From: Lachnospiraceae bacterium
GTDB lineage: Bacteria > Bacillota > Clostridia > Lachnospirales > Bianqueaceae
DNA length: 58,099 bases
Direction: 5' to 3'
Assembly: GCA_022794035.1 (NCBI GenBank)
Contig: JAAWDX010000013.1
Span: forward strand, 1 to 58,099
Shown: piece by piece, positions 34,853-42,260 of the stretch
How positions within the stretch are numbered: position 1 is the first letter of the stretch
Layout of the letters: each line of letters begins with the position of its first letter
Position numbers and translations under genes: made by a program
Notes under the pieces: generated by a model
Databases searched by the model: none
What the model saw: the letters and a program-made list of their open reading frames with translations, nothing else
Told to the model about the DNA's origin: nothing

Positions 34853-37378
34853 ATGAAAGAAAAGTATACCATCACCGGCATGACCTGTTCAGCCTGTTCA
34901 GCTCGCGTTGACAAATGCGTACGCAAGCTGGATGGCGTGAAAGATGTAAACGTCAATCTCCTGACCAACAGTATGAGCGTCGTTTATGATGAAACCATGC
35001 TGCAGGATTCCGCCATCATATCAGCCGTCACCGAAGCCGGCTATGGCGCTTTCCCTGAAAAGCCCTCTGCCACAGGCAGTGCGCCAAAGGCGCAAAAACC
35101 TGATGTGCTCGCCGATCAGGCCAAAAACATGAAACACCGGCTCATCATCTCCTTCGCTTTTTTGATCCCACTCATGTATGTTTCCATGGGCTCCATGATG
35201 GGCCTGCCGCTTCCCGGCTTTCTCAGCGGAATGGAGAATGCCGTAGCCTTTGGCCTCACCCAGTTTTTACTCTGCCTTCCTATCATTTACGTAAACCGTA
35301 AATATTATCAGGTCGGCTTTAAAACCCTGCTGCATGGCGCCCCCAATATGGACACCCTGATCGCTATTGGCAGCTCTGCTGCCCTGATCTATGGTGTGTT
35401 TGCCATCTACCGCATCGGCTATGGGCTTGGTACGCAGAATATGGAGCTTGTGCATCAGTACCATATGGATCTTTACTTTGAATCCGCAGCCATGATTCTG
35501 GCACTGATCACCCTCGGCAAGACCCTGGAAGCACGTTCCAAGGGCAAAACCGGCGAGGCCATTTCCAAACTGATGGACCTGGCTCCCGAAACTGCTTTGG
35601 TCGAGCGCGACGGCGTTCAGATTGAGATTCCTTCCGCAGAGGTCGTCTCCGGCGATATCGTACTTGTCAAACCGGGAAGCCGAATCCCTGTGGACGGTGT
35701 AATCTTAGAAGGCTCTTCCAGTCTGGATGAGGCTGCCATCACCGGCGAAAGCATTCCGGTGGAAAAGGGGCCCGGCGACACAGTAGTATCCGCTACCATC
35801 AATAAAACCGGATTTTTCAAATTCCGTGCCACTAAGGTAGGCGATGACACGACTCTCGCCCAGATCATCCGTCTGGTAGAGGAAGCGAGCTCCAGCAAGG
35901 CGCCCATCGCCAAAATTGCCGACAAAATCGCCGGCATCTTCGTCCCCATTGTGATGGCAATTGCCCTTATTGCGACGATCATTTGGCTGCTGATGGGATA
36001 TTCCTTTGAATTCGCTATGTCTATCGGCATCGCCGTGCTCGTCGTCTCTTGTCCCTGCGCGCTTGGCTTGGCTACCCCTGTAGCAATCATGGTCGGCACC
36101 GGAAAGGGCGCCGAAAACGGGATTCTCATCAAATCCGGTGAAGCACTGGAAACAGCGCACAGCATCGATACCGTTGTTATGGATAAGACCGGGACGATCA
36201 CCGAAGGCCGTCCGCAGGTTACAGATATTGTATCTACCTTGCCCTCCGAGGAGCTGCTCACCATTGCCGCCGCATTAGAGAAGCAGAGCGAACACCCTCT
36301 TGCCGAGGCTATTCTAAAGCAGGCTGAGGCGCTGACTCTGCCCTCTGTACAGGATTTTGAAGCCATTTCCGGCCGCGGCGTGCGCGGAACAATTGACGGC
36401 GTTCTCTATTATGCCGGCAATCGGGCCCTCATGCAGGAACAGCAAATCGATATTTCCTCAGCGGAGCAGGATCTGATCCGTTTGGCGGATGAAGGCAAAA
36501 CCCCGCTCATCTTTGCCGGAAGCGGTCAATATCTGGGCATCATCGCCGTCAGCGATGTGGTAAAGCCCACTAGTCAAGAGGCCATCCGGCGCTTTAAGGA
36601 AATGGGCATTCAGGTGGTTATGCTCACCGGCGATAATCAGCGCACCGCAGAAGCCATTCGCCGTCAGCTGGATATTCCTTCTGTCATAGCGGAGGTGCTG
36701 CCTCAGGATAAGGAGCAGGAAATTGCCCGCCTGCAGCAGCAGGGCCATTGCACGGCCATGATCGGCGACGGGATTAACGATGCACCGGCTCTTGCCCGGG
36801 CAGATGTCGGCATCGCCATCGGAGCCGGTACAGATGTAGCCATGGAAAGCGCCGATATCGTACTGATGAAGAGCGACCTCATGGATGCTGTTACCGCTGT
36901 ACAGCTGAGCAAAGCTGTTCTGCGCAACATTAAGGAAAACCTTTTCTGGGCTTTCTTTTATAATAGCATCGGCATTCCTTTGGCAGCAGGCCTTCTGTTT
37001 ATTCCCTTCGGCCTTAAGTTAAGCCCCATGTTTGGCGCTGCTGCCATGAGTCTCAGCAGCGTATGCGTAGTCTCCAATGCACTGCGTCTCAAATTTTTCA
37101 AACCCAGCAAGGCATCCGTCCCCGCGGCGGCTGTTCATATAACTTCATCTCAAACACAAAACAAGGAGGATTTTACAATGAAAATTTCTATTGAAGGTAT
37201 GATGTGCAATCACTGCACCGGTGCTGTCAGCAAGGCTTTAAATGCCATTGACGGCGTAGAGGCACAAGTAAGCTTAGAGGATAAGGCTGCATATGTCACC
37301 CTGTCCAAGGATGTTTCCAAGGAGACACTGACCAAAGCTATTGTAGATGCCGGATACGAAGTGGTAAGTATTAGTTAA
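34853..37378 (+). CDS. copA: Copper-exporting P1B-type ATPase with a C-terminal copper-binding domain
   Basis: An 841-residue membrane pump that uses ATP to export Cu(I). An N-terminal heavy-metal domain has GMTCSACSARV (Cys12, Cys15). The membrane core has the metal-site motif SCPCALGLATP (around 400), the phosphorylation motif DKTGT (Asp444), the ATP-site HP (SEHPLAEA) and GDGINDAPAL. Unusually, after the last membrane helix a second heavy-metal domain follows, with GMMCNHC (Cys785, Cys788). The DNA before this domain contains a full ribosome binding site and ATG in the same frame (see the overlapping copZ-like entry). GGAGC site; CsoR-controlled promoter. Confidence 0.96.
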   Translation: MKEKYTITGMTCSACSARVDKCVRKLDGVKDVNVNLLTNSMSVVYDETMLQDSAIISAVTEAGYGAFPEKPSATGSAPKAQKPDVLADQAKNMKHRLIISFAFLIPLMYVSMGSMMGLPLPGFLSGMENAVAFGLTQFLLCLPIIYVNRKYYQVGFKTLLHGAPNMDTLIAIGSSAALIYGVFAIYRIGYGLGTQNMELVHQYHMDLYFESAAMILALITLGKTLEARSKGKTGEAISKLMDLAPETALVERDGVQIEIPSAEVVSGDIVLVKPGSRIPVDGVILEGSSSLDEAAITGESIPVEKGPGDTVVSATINKTGFFKFRATKVGDDTTLAQIIRLVEEASSSKAPIAKIADKIAGIFVPIVMAIALIATIIWLLMGYSFEFAMSIGIAVLVVSCPCALGLATPVAIMVGTGKGAENGILIKSGEALETAHSIDTVVMDKTGTITEGRPQVTDIVSTLPSEELLTIAAALEKQSEHPLAEAILKQAEALTLPSVQDFEAISGRGVRGTIDGVLYYAGNRALMQEQQIDISSAEQDLIRLADEGKTPLIFAGSGQYLGIIAVSDVVKPTSQEAIRRFKEMGIQVVMLTGDNQRTAEAIRRQLDIPSVIAEVLPQDKEQEIARLQQQGHCTAMIGDGINDAPALARADVGIAIGAGTDVAMESADIVLMKSDLMDAVTAVQLSKAVLRNIKENLFWAFFYNSIGIPLAAGLLFIPFGLKLSPMFGAAAMSLSSVCVVSNALRLKFFKPSKASVPAAAVHITSSQTQNKEDFTMKISIEGMMCNHCTGAVSKALNAIDGVEAQVSLEDKAAYVTLSKDVSKETLTKAIVDAGYEVVSIS
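37178..37378 (+). CDS. copZ: Possible internal-start product: CopZ-like copper chaperone
   Basis: Within copA, AAGGAGGA (37163-37170) precedes an in-frame ATG (37178) by seven bases. Translation from here gives 66 residues starting MKISIEGMMCNHC, the size and sequence type of CopZ chaperones (metal-binding Cys10 and Cys13, full beta-alpha-beta fold). The linker before it (VHITSSQTQNKED) looks like translated spacer sequence. Either copZ fused to copA by loss of a stop codon, or the same stretch makes both a fused domain and a free chaperone. Which products exist cannot be decided from sequence. Confidence 0.6.
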   Translation: MKISIEGMMCNHCTGAVSKALNAIDGVEAQVSLEDKAAYVTLSKDVSKETLTKAIVDAGYEVVSIS

Positions 37379-37415
37379 AAAAGGTGTGCATCATAGAACT
37401 ACGGTGGTATTAACT

Positions 37416-37476
37416 AAGAGAGGGGTCTATCAGAGAACTACAGTGGTATGTTCTCTGATAGACCCCTCTCTTTTAT
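37416..37476. terminator. Strong hairpin terminator after copA
   Basis: A 23-bp perfect inverted repeat (AAGAGAGGGGTCTATCAGAG at its left arm, 37416-37435, continuing to 37438; right arm 37450-37472) is followed by TTTTA. It is unusually long and could terminate in both directions. Confidence 0.85.
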
Positions 37477-37662
37477 ATCATGGTAATGTCGGAGTTTGCT
37501 GCAAGGCAGCAAACTCCTAAGGCGGCTCAGGACCTTGATTACCCTAAACTCTCTTGCCGCCTTTTCAACATCATGACGATGCCGGAGTTTGCTGCAAAGC
37601 GGCAAACTCGTAAGGCGGCTCAAAACCTTGATTACTCTAAGCTGCCTTGCCGCCTTTGCCAT
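37477..37662. repeat. Tandem 93-bp palindromic repeat (two copies)
   Basis: The units 37477-37569 and 37570-37662 are close copies. Each starts with ATCATG, contains a hairpin (GAGTTTGCTGC with its complement GCAGCAAACTC in copy 1; changed to GCGGCAAACTC in copy 2) and a second pair AAGGCGGC ... GCCGCCTT. Both strands are open across the repeat because 93 is divisible by three. The second copy overlaps the 3' end of the grpB-like gene. Confidence 0.8.
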
Positions 37663-38195
37663 ACATCTGCTTCTTGCAGAAGCTGGGTGATGAGCTCTTG
37701 TTTTCCCTCTGTGTAATGTCCGCGGTCATCTGCGAACTGCTGCGCTAAGTTCTGCTTGCAGGCATCATACAGCATCGCCCTTTCCGGGTATGCATTCAAA
37801 TAATCTCTGAAATTGATATAATGTCTCCACTCTGTACTACTGTATCTAACAACATGGATATGATGCGTACGGGTATCGTTTTCAAAATCACCCATGACAA
37901 ATAGCCGCTGCCCTGATACATCCTCTCCTCGGTCAATTATGTCATGCTGCGCCAACATATCAATATAAGGCACAATATCTTCCATTTTCCGAATGCCCAC
38001 TGCAATATCAATAATCGGTTTGGCATGGATTGCCAGGATGGCGGTGCTCCCGACATGCTGAATATCTACAGCTCCCTCTCCTAAAAGCTCCTTCAGCATT
38101 TTAATGGTATTTTCGGCATTCCGCTGCCACACCGCCTGATGCGGCAGCAGCGCTACGGTGCCTCTTTTTAAGCCGATTTTCTCTTCTGCTCTCAT
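37632..38195 (-). CDS. GrpB-family nucleotidyltransferase-like protein
   Basis: A 187-residue protein of the GrpB family (UPF0157), with the strand-helix pattern VDIQHVGSTAILAIHAKPIIDIAV typical of its nucleotidyltransferase-like fold (the GSTA and KPIID parts hold the active-site residues). Start MRAEEKIG follows AAGGAGG, which lies inside the longer frame beginning at 38219. The last ~10 codons (VWQRRQGSLE) are encoded by the 93-bp repeat, so the native C-terminus was probably replaced. Biochemical role unknown; it may modify a coenzyme A-like or nucleotide substrate. Confidence 0.8.
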   Translation of the reverse strand: MRAEEKIGLKRGTVALLPHQAVWQRNAENTIKMLKELLGEGAVDIQHVGSTAILAIHAKPIIDIAVGIRKMEDIVPYIDMLAQHDIIDRGEDVSGQRLFVMGDFENDTRTHHIHVVRYSSTEWRHYINFRDYLNAYPERAMLYDACKQNLAQQFADDRGHYTEGKQELITQLLQEADVWQRRQGSLE

Positions 38196-38377
38196 GATTG
38201 AATTTTCCTCCTTGTTCATTAATCTTCTCCTTTATTGTAGCAGAGAGGGAAAAAAAGACTAGACTTTTATTTAGATTTTTGATAGGATAGTAGATGGATT
38301 TCAGCCTAAAATCAAAGATATAGAGAATATACTATAGAGCTAAGGAATTGTAACCTCAATGTCAAGCATGGATCAAC

Positions 38378-38414
38378 AGGACTGTCAATGTAAAACTGCA
38401 TCAGTCCTTTTTTT
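38378..38414 (+). terminator. Intrinsic hairpin in front of the WYL operon
   Basis: AGGACTG pairs with CAGTCCT and is followed by seven T, 46 bases before the WYL gene start. A TATACT hexamer lies at 38328-38333, so the hairpin may end a short leader RNA or act as an attenuator. No rightward gene precedes it. Confidence 0.65.
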
Positions 38415-38459
38415 AGTTGATACCTTCCATAAAAGAAAATATAAATAAGAGGAAACAAA

Positions 38460-39713
38460 ATGTCTTCATATAGTGAGCTAATAAAAAATTTTGAGAAAAT
38501 ACGAAGTTACATGCGTGAATTTTATGTATACGGATTTAAAAGCCGTGATGAATACAATAAAAAAAGCTCCCGTTCTTATGATGATGAACGCCGCAGAATA
38601 GAAAGCTGGCTCGGTGATCACATGAGCTTTGTGCATACGCCAGAGGGAAAAAACGTATTCATTTCTATCGACAGCCGGGTTTCAACCCACAATCCTTTTT
38701 ATAAAGCGTTTAAAGCCAAAAGCTTTACCGATGGAGATATTACACTGCACTTTATTATTTTTGATATTCTATACTCACCCTCCATCATTCTTTCGTTACC
38801 AGAGATTCTCAAACAAATCGACGAGTATTTATCCAATTTTGAAAATCCGATGGTATTTGATGAATCTACCATAAGAAAAAAACTTAAAGAATATATCAAG
38901 CAAGATATGATCATCGGAGAAAAGGTCGGAAGAAAAATGATGTACCGCCGAGCAGAAGATATTGCCCTGCCTGATATGACGGATGTTCTTAATTTTTACT
39001 CTGAAATTGCCCCTTGCGGTGTTATCGGATCATTTTTGCTCGATAAGCAAAAGAACACAAATCATGTTTTCGGCTTTAAACATCATTACATCACATCTGC
39101 CCTGGACAGCGATGTGCTGGCCATGCTATTTAAAGCAATGCGAGAAAAAAGTATCATCACCGTAAACAACATGAGCCGACATATCAACGAAACCAGACAA
39201 GTGAGGCTGATTCCACTGCGCATTTTTATCAGTGTTCAAAACGGCAGACAACACCTTCTTGCCTATGAGCCTGATTCTAATACAATTAAATCCTTCCGTA
39301 TTGATTATTTGTCAGATGTAAAAATCATAGAGCCAACGCCTCGGTTTAATGAACTCCGAAAGGAGCTTGACAATATGCAATCTAAAATGTGGGGCGTTAC
39401 GGCAAAGAGAAACTGGAACCATCATGAAAATACCCAACACGTTACATTTACCGTTAAGATCTCTGACAATGAAAACCATATTATTCATCGATTGGAACGT
39501 GAAAAACGAATCGGACAGGTTGAAAAGCTCGATAGCAATACATATCGTTTTACTGCTGATATCTACGATACAAGTGAGATCATACCGTGGATACGTACTT
39601 TTATTTGCAGAATAACCCAGTTAACCTTTTCCAACCAAACCCTTGAGAAACAATTTAAAAGCGATATTAAAGAAATGTATCGTATGTACGGTCTTGAGGA
39701 GGCAGATATATGA
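38460..39713 (+). CDS. WYL-domain regulator 1
   Basis: A 417-residue cytoplasmic protein. The C-terminal half has the WYL-type pattern: IPLRIFISVQNGRQHLLAYEPDSNT-like core (split around residues 245-275), followed by SFRIDYLSDVKIIE. WYL domains bind nucleic acid or small ligands and control stress systems. The N-terminal half, with a DNA-binding-like segment SYDDERRRIESWLGDH, may hold a winged helix. The stop overlaps the next gene's start by four bases (ATGA), so the two regulators probably work as a pair, as PafB/PafC do. A GAGGAAA site precedes the ATG. Target: probably the slipin-rtcB genes beyond. Confidence 0.82.
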   Translation: MSSYSELIKNFEKIRSYMREFYVYGFKSRDEYNKKSSRSYDDERRRIESWLGDHMSFVHTPEGKNVFISIDSRVSTHNPFYKAFKAKSFTDGDITLHFIIFDILYSPSIILSLPEILKQIDEYLSNFENPMVFDESTIRKKLKEYIKQDMIIGEKVGRKMMYRRAEDIALPDMTDVLNFYSEIAPCGVIGSFLLDKQKNTNHVFGFKHHYITSALDSDVLAMLFKAMREKSIITVNNMSRHINETRQVRLIPLRIFISVQNGRQHLLAYEPDSNTIKSFRIDYLSDVKIIEPTPRFNELRKELDNMQSKMWGVTAKRNWNHHENTQHVTFTVKISDNENHIIHRLEREKRIGQVEKLDSNTYRFTADIYDTSEIIPWIRTFICRITQLTFSNQTLEKQFKSDIKEMYRMYGLEEADI

Positions 39714-40621
39714 TATTCAACGAAATCTACTCGGCCTATTATAATGCCGTCGCCAAAATTATCACGAGTATACTTAACAACAATTTAAGCGAAAAAAACA
39801 TTACCAAAATAGTAAACGAAACGGCTTTTGCTGAAAGCATGCTTACCGTATTACCCTCCCTCAAAAATGAAAAATGGCAGCTTTTAAAATCAGATATGAC
39901 CACTCCGTTACGTCATGAGCCTACACTGCCTTTAACGCTCATGCAAAAGCAATGGCTAAAGGCAATTTCTCTTGATCCACGCATAAAGCTGTTTGGAATA
40001 GAATTTAAGGGACTCGAAAATATTGAGCCGCTATTTACTGCAGAAGATTATTGCATCTATGATCAATATAACGACGGAGATCCCTATGAAGAAGAGGGCT
40101 ATATTAACCGGTTTCACATCATTTTGTCAGCATTAAATGAAAAGCGGCCTCTTAAAATACAGATGGTTAATCGCATAGGCAATTTCCTTTCCATGACGGT
40201 CATGCCACAGCGCTTGGAGTATTCCGAAAAAGATGATAAATTTCGCCTGATTAGTACCGGATGCCGTTATGGTGGCACCGTCAATCTGGCCCGTATCACA
40301 GCATGCGAAAAATGCAACATGGCTACGTTTCCCCCGCATCGTTTTTCGGTAGTATCAAAAGAATCTTTGACGCTGCGTGTTCTCGACGAGCGTAACGCAC
40401 TTGAGAGAAGCTTATTACATTTTGCTCATTTTGAAAAACAAGTAGAACGAATCGACCAAAAAAGATATCTGGTTCATATTAAATATAGTAAAACAGATGA
40501 GACAGAAATGGTAATTCGCATCCTGAGCTTTGGACCTATGGTTGAAGTAATAGAGCCGCAAAGCTTTAGAAATTTAATCATTGACCGCCTTAAAAGTCAA
40601 AAAAGCTGTGAACTCGAATGA
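39710..40621 (+). CDS. WYL-domain regulator 2
   Basis: A 303-residue protein coupled to the previous gene by an ATGA overlap. Central residues (about 135-200) carry the second WYL-like core: HIILSALNEKRPLKIQMV, then SMTVMPQRLEYSEKDDKFRL and LARITACEKC. The C-terminal part (225-300) looks like a WCX-type domain with FEKQVERIDQKRYLVHIKY and MVIRILSFGPMVEVIEP. The N-terminal ~120 residues are helical with no clear HTH. The pair resembles other two-gene WYL regulators that respond to nucleic-acid damage. Its stop codon lies inside an intrinsic terminator that separates it from the RNA and repair genes. Confidence 0.8.
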   Translation: MIFNEIYSAYYNAVAKIITSILNNNLSEKNITKIVNETAFAESMLTVLPSLKNEKWQLLKSDMTTPLRHEPTLPLTLMQKQWLKAISLDPRIKLFGIEFKGLENIEPLFTAEDYCIYDQYNDGDPYEEEGYINRFHIILSALNEKRPLKIQMVNRIGNFLSMTVMPQRLEYSEKDDKFRLISTGCRYGGTVNLARITACEKCNMATFPPHRFSVVSKESLTLRVLDERNALERSLLHFAHFEKQVERIDQKRYLVHIKYSKTDETEMVIRILSFGPMVEVIEPQSFRNLIIDRLKSQKSCELE

Positions 40622-40637
40622 GCTCGCAGCTTTTTTT
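40601..40637 (+). terminator. Terminator overlapping the WYL-2 stop codon
   Basis: GCTGTGAACTC pairs with GAGCTCGCAGC and is followed by TTTTTTT. It separates the regulator genes from the RNA/slipin/rtcB unit, which needs its own promoter. Confidence 0.85.
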
Positions 40638-40773
40638 CCGTGTTAATTAAATTATATATTGGTAAAATATGCTTACAAGGTTACTTCAAGCGTGTGTTTG
40701 AAATATCTTTCACTGCGGTGCACAAGGCTCTGCCGATGTGTATGCCGGAAGAATCTCTTGTTTCTTAACAATA

Positions 40774-40860
40774 GCCTCAAGACCCAAGAGGCAACTCAGG
40801 ACCTGTCTGGTCCATTTATCGCGGGTTCAAATCCCGCCGTATGCCTTTTAGCATATCGCC
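40774..40860 (+). ncRNA. tRNA-like RNA element in the rtcB locus
   Basis: Three consecutive stem-loops mimic tRNA arms. D-like: GCCTC/GAGGC around AAGACCCAA (40774-40792). Anticodon-like: GGACC/GGTCC around TGTCT (40799-40813). T-arm: GCGGG/CCCGC around the perfect T-loop TTCAAAT (40821-40837). Then CGTATGCC follows, but no upstream strand can pair with it, so there is no acceptor stem. TATGC (40840) instead pairs with GCATA (40851). The anticodon-like loop has only five bases. It is not a working tRNA; it resembles the tRNA-like modules of bacterial Y-like RNAs or a pseudo-tRNA. It lies in the leader of the slipin-rtcB genes and could be cut from that transcript. Confidence 0.6.
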
Positions 40861-41124
40861 AGCGGTTTGGTAACTGCCGAAAACGGCACAGATGATCGTG
40901 TGCAGAAGCACACAAAAAAACTGCAATTGCCCGGCTGAATGACAGAATGCGTTTGTCACATCAGCAATGTACTTCTTGCCTTGATCGAGAATGGATACCG
41001 TTTATTAAACATATAGGCCAAAAGTTTTCTTTCCGTTTATATGTGCGATCACTTAAATTCTCGGCCGCAGGAAGCTCATGAGCAATTGCATCGCATTCTA
41101 ACCCTTTAGGAGGATTTACATAAT
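40861..41124 (+). promoter_or_regulatory. Structured leader between the tRNA-like element and slipin
   Basis: No frame of gene length is present. Several hairpins are visible: GCGGTT/AACTGC (40862-40877), TGCCG/CGGCA around AAAA (40875-40888), GTGTGC/GCACAC (40899-40912), and a long-range pair CGAGAAT (40986-40992) with ATTCTCG (41057-41063) enclosing ACATATA/TATATGT (41008-41014, 41039-41045). GCAATTGC occurs at both 40923 and 41082 and can pair with itself. The leader ends in TTAGGAGG before slipin. Confidence 0.5.
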
Positions 41125-42225
41125 ATGAAAAAAATAATCATTAACGAAAAGCAAAGAGGATTGCTGTTCAAAAACGGAAAGTACGTAAAGCTGCTTACAC
41201 CTGGCAAATACTTAGTTCATGGCGGAAAAGAGATCGAAATCTTAAATTTAGATGAGCCCATTGCTTCAAACTATTGTACATTAGATATCCTTTTAAATGA
41301 CAGCAATGTTTCCAATGCTGTATCCATCCTCGAAGTAGCAGACCAAGAGCTAGCTCTTCATTTCGTAAATGGAAAGTTTACTTCTATTTTACGTCATGGC
41401 AAATACGCATTTTGGTCGCAGCTCGATCAGCATGAGTATCAAATTGTAGATATCTCTACTCCAGAAGTATCGGCAGAAATTCCAGAATATATCTTCTCCA
41501 AAATTCCTACCGCTTACTATACCAAAGTGGAAGTTTTAGAATATCAGAAGGCAAGACTCTATTTTAATCAGAGACTTGTCAAAATTCTGGATGCCGGCAC
41601 CTATTATTTTTGGAAAAACGGTATTAAGATTGACGTCGGTTTTGTGGATATGAGGCTCACACAGATGAATATCACCGGGCAAGAGATCTTAACGCAGGAT
41701 AAGGTTTCTTTGCGGATTAACTTTATCTGCAATTACCGCATAACCGATTATGTGAAAATCATGACGGAAATCGATAACTTTTCTGAGCAAATACATGTGG
41801 CCGCCCAGCTTGCAATCCGCGAGTATGTTGGTAGGCATAAGCTTGATGAGATTTTGGAAAACAAATCTCAAATGTCAGCGTTTGTCTTTGAAAAATTGAA
41901 AGTCAAAGAAAAAGAATTATTCGTTGAGATTACGGATGCCGGCGTAAAGGATATTATTCTTCCCGGTGAAATTCGTGAGATCATGAATACTGTGCTTGTC
42001 GCAGAGAAACGCGCCCAAGCAAATGTGATTACGCGGCGCGAGGAAGTTGCCTCCACCAGATCTTTGCTGAATACCGCCAAGCTGATGGACGAAAATCAGA
42101 CCCTATATAAGCTTAAAGAGCTGGAATACATTGAGCGTATTTGTGATAATGTGGGTAACATTAATCTAAATGGTAATGAAAATGTGCTGGCACAGCTTGC
42201 AGGCATTTTAAAGGGAACTACATAA
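41125..42225 (+). CDS. Soluble slipin-like SPFH protein
   Basis: A 366-residue protein with two parts. The N-terminal ~130 residues hold two repeats of a small beta module (KQRGLLFKNGKYVKLLTPGKY and ALHFVNGKFTSILRHGKYAF; the same pattern recurs as KARLYFNQRLVKILDAGTYYF). The rest is an SPFH/band-7 domain (LTQDKVSLRINFICNYRITD, IREYVGRHKLDEIL) followed by a helical tail with ITRREEVASTRSLLNTAKLM. No membrane helix is seen, unlike stomatins. Slipins are known genomic partners of RtcB. It is followed 23-35 bases later by rtcB in the same transcript. It may assemble into a ring or scaffold for the ligase; that role is inferred. Confidence 0.85.
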   Translation: MKKIIINEKQRGLLFKNGKYVKLLTPGKYLVHGGKEIEILNLDEPIASNYCTLDILLNDSNVSNAVSILEVADQELALHFVNGKFTSILRHGKYAFWSQLDQHEYQIVDISTPEVSAEIPEYIFSKIPTAYYTKVEVLEYQKARLYFNQRLVKILDAGTYYFWKNGIKIDVGFVDMRLTQMNITGQEILTQDKVSLRINFICNYRITDYVKIMTEIDNFSEQIHVAAQLAIREYVGRHKLDEILENKSQMSAFVFEKLKVKEKELFVEITDAGVKDIILPGEIREIMNTVLVAEKRAQANVITRREEVASTRSLLNTAKLMDENQTLYKLKELEYIERICDNVGNINLNGNENVLAQLAGILKGTT

Positions 42226-42260
42226 ATACCGCGTTAAAGCGTCTTGAAATGGAGATTATT

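Noticed and set aside
37477..37662. A real small gene in the 93-bp repeats
   Set aside because: Open frames exist on both strands only because the period is divisible by three; no ribosome binding site or codon bias supports them.
40640..40900. A functional tRNA gene
   Set aside because: No 5' acceptor strand pairs with CGTATGCC and the anticodon-like loop has five bases, so it cannot be a normal tRNA.
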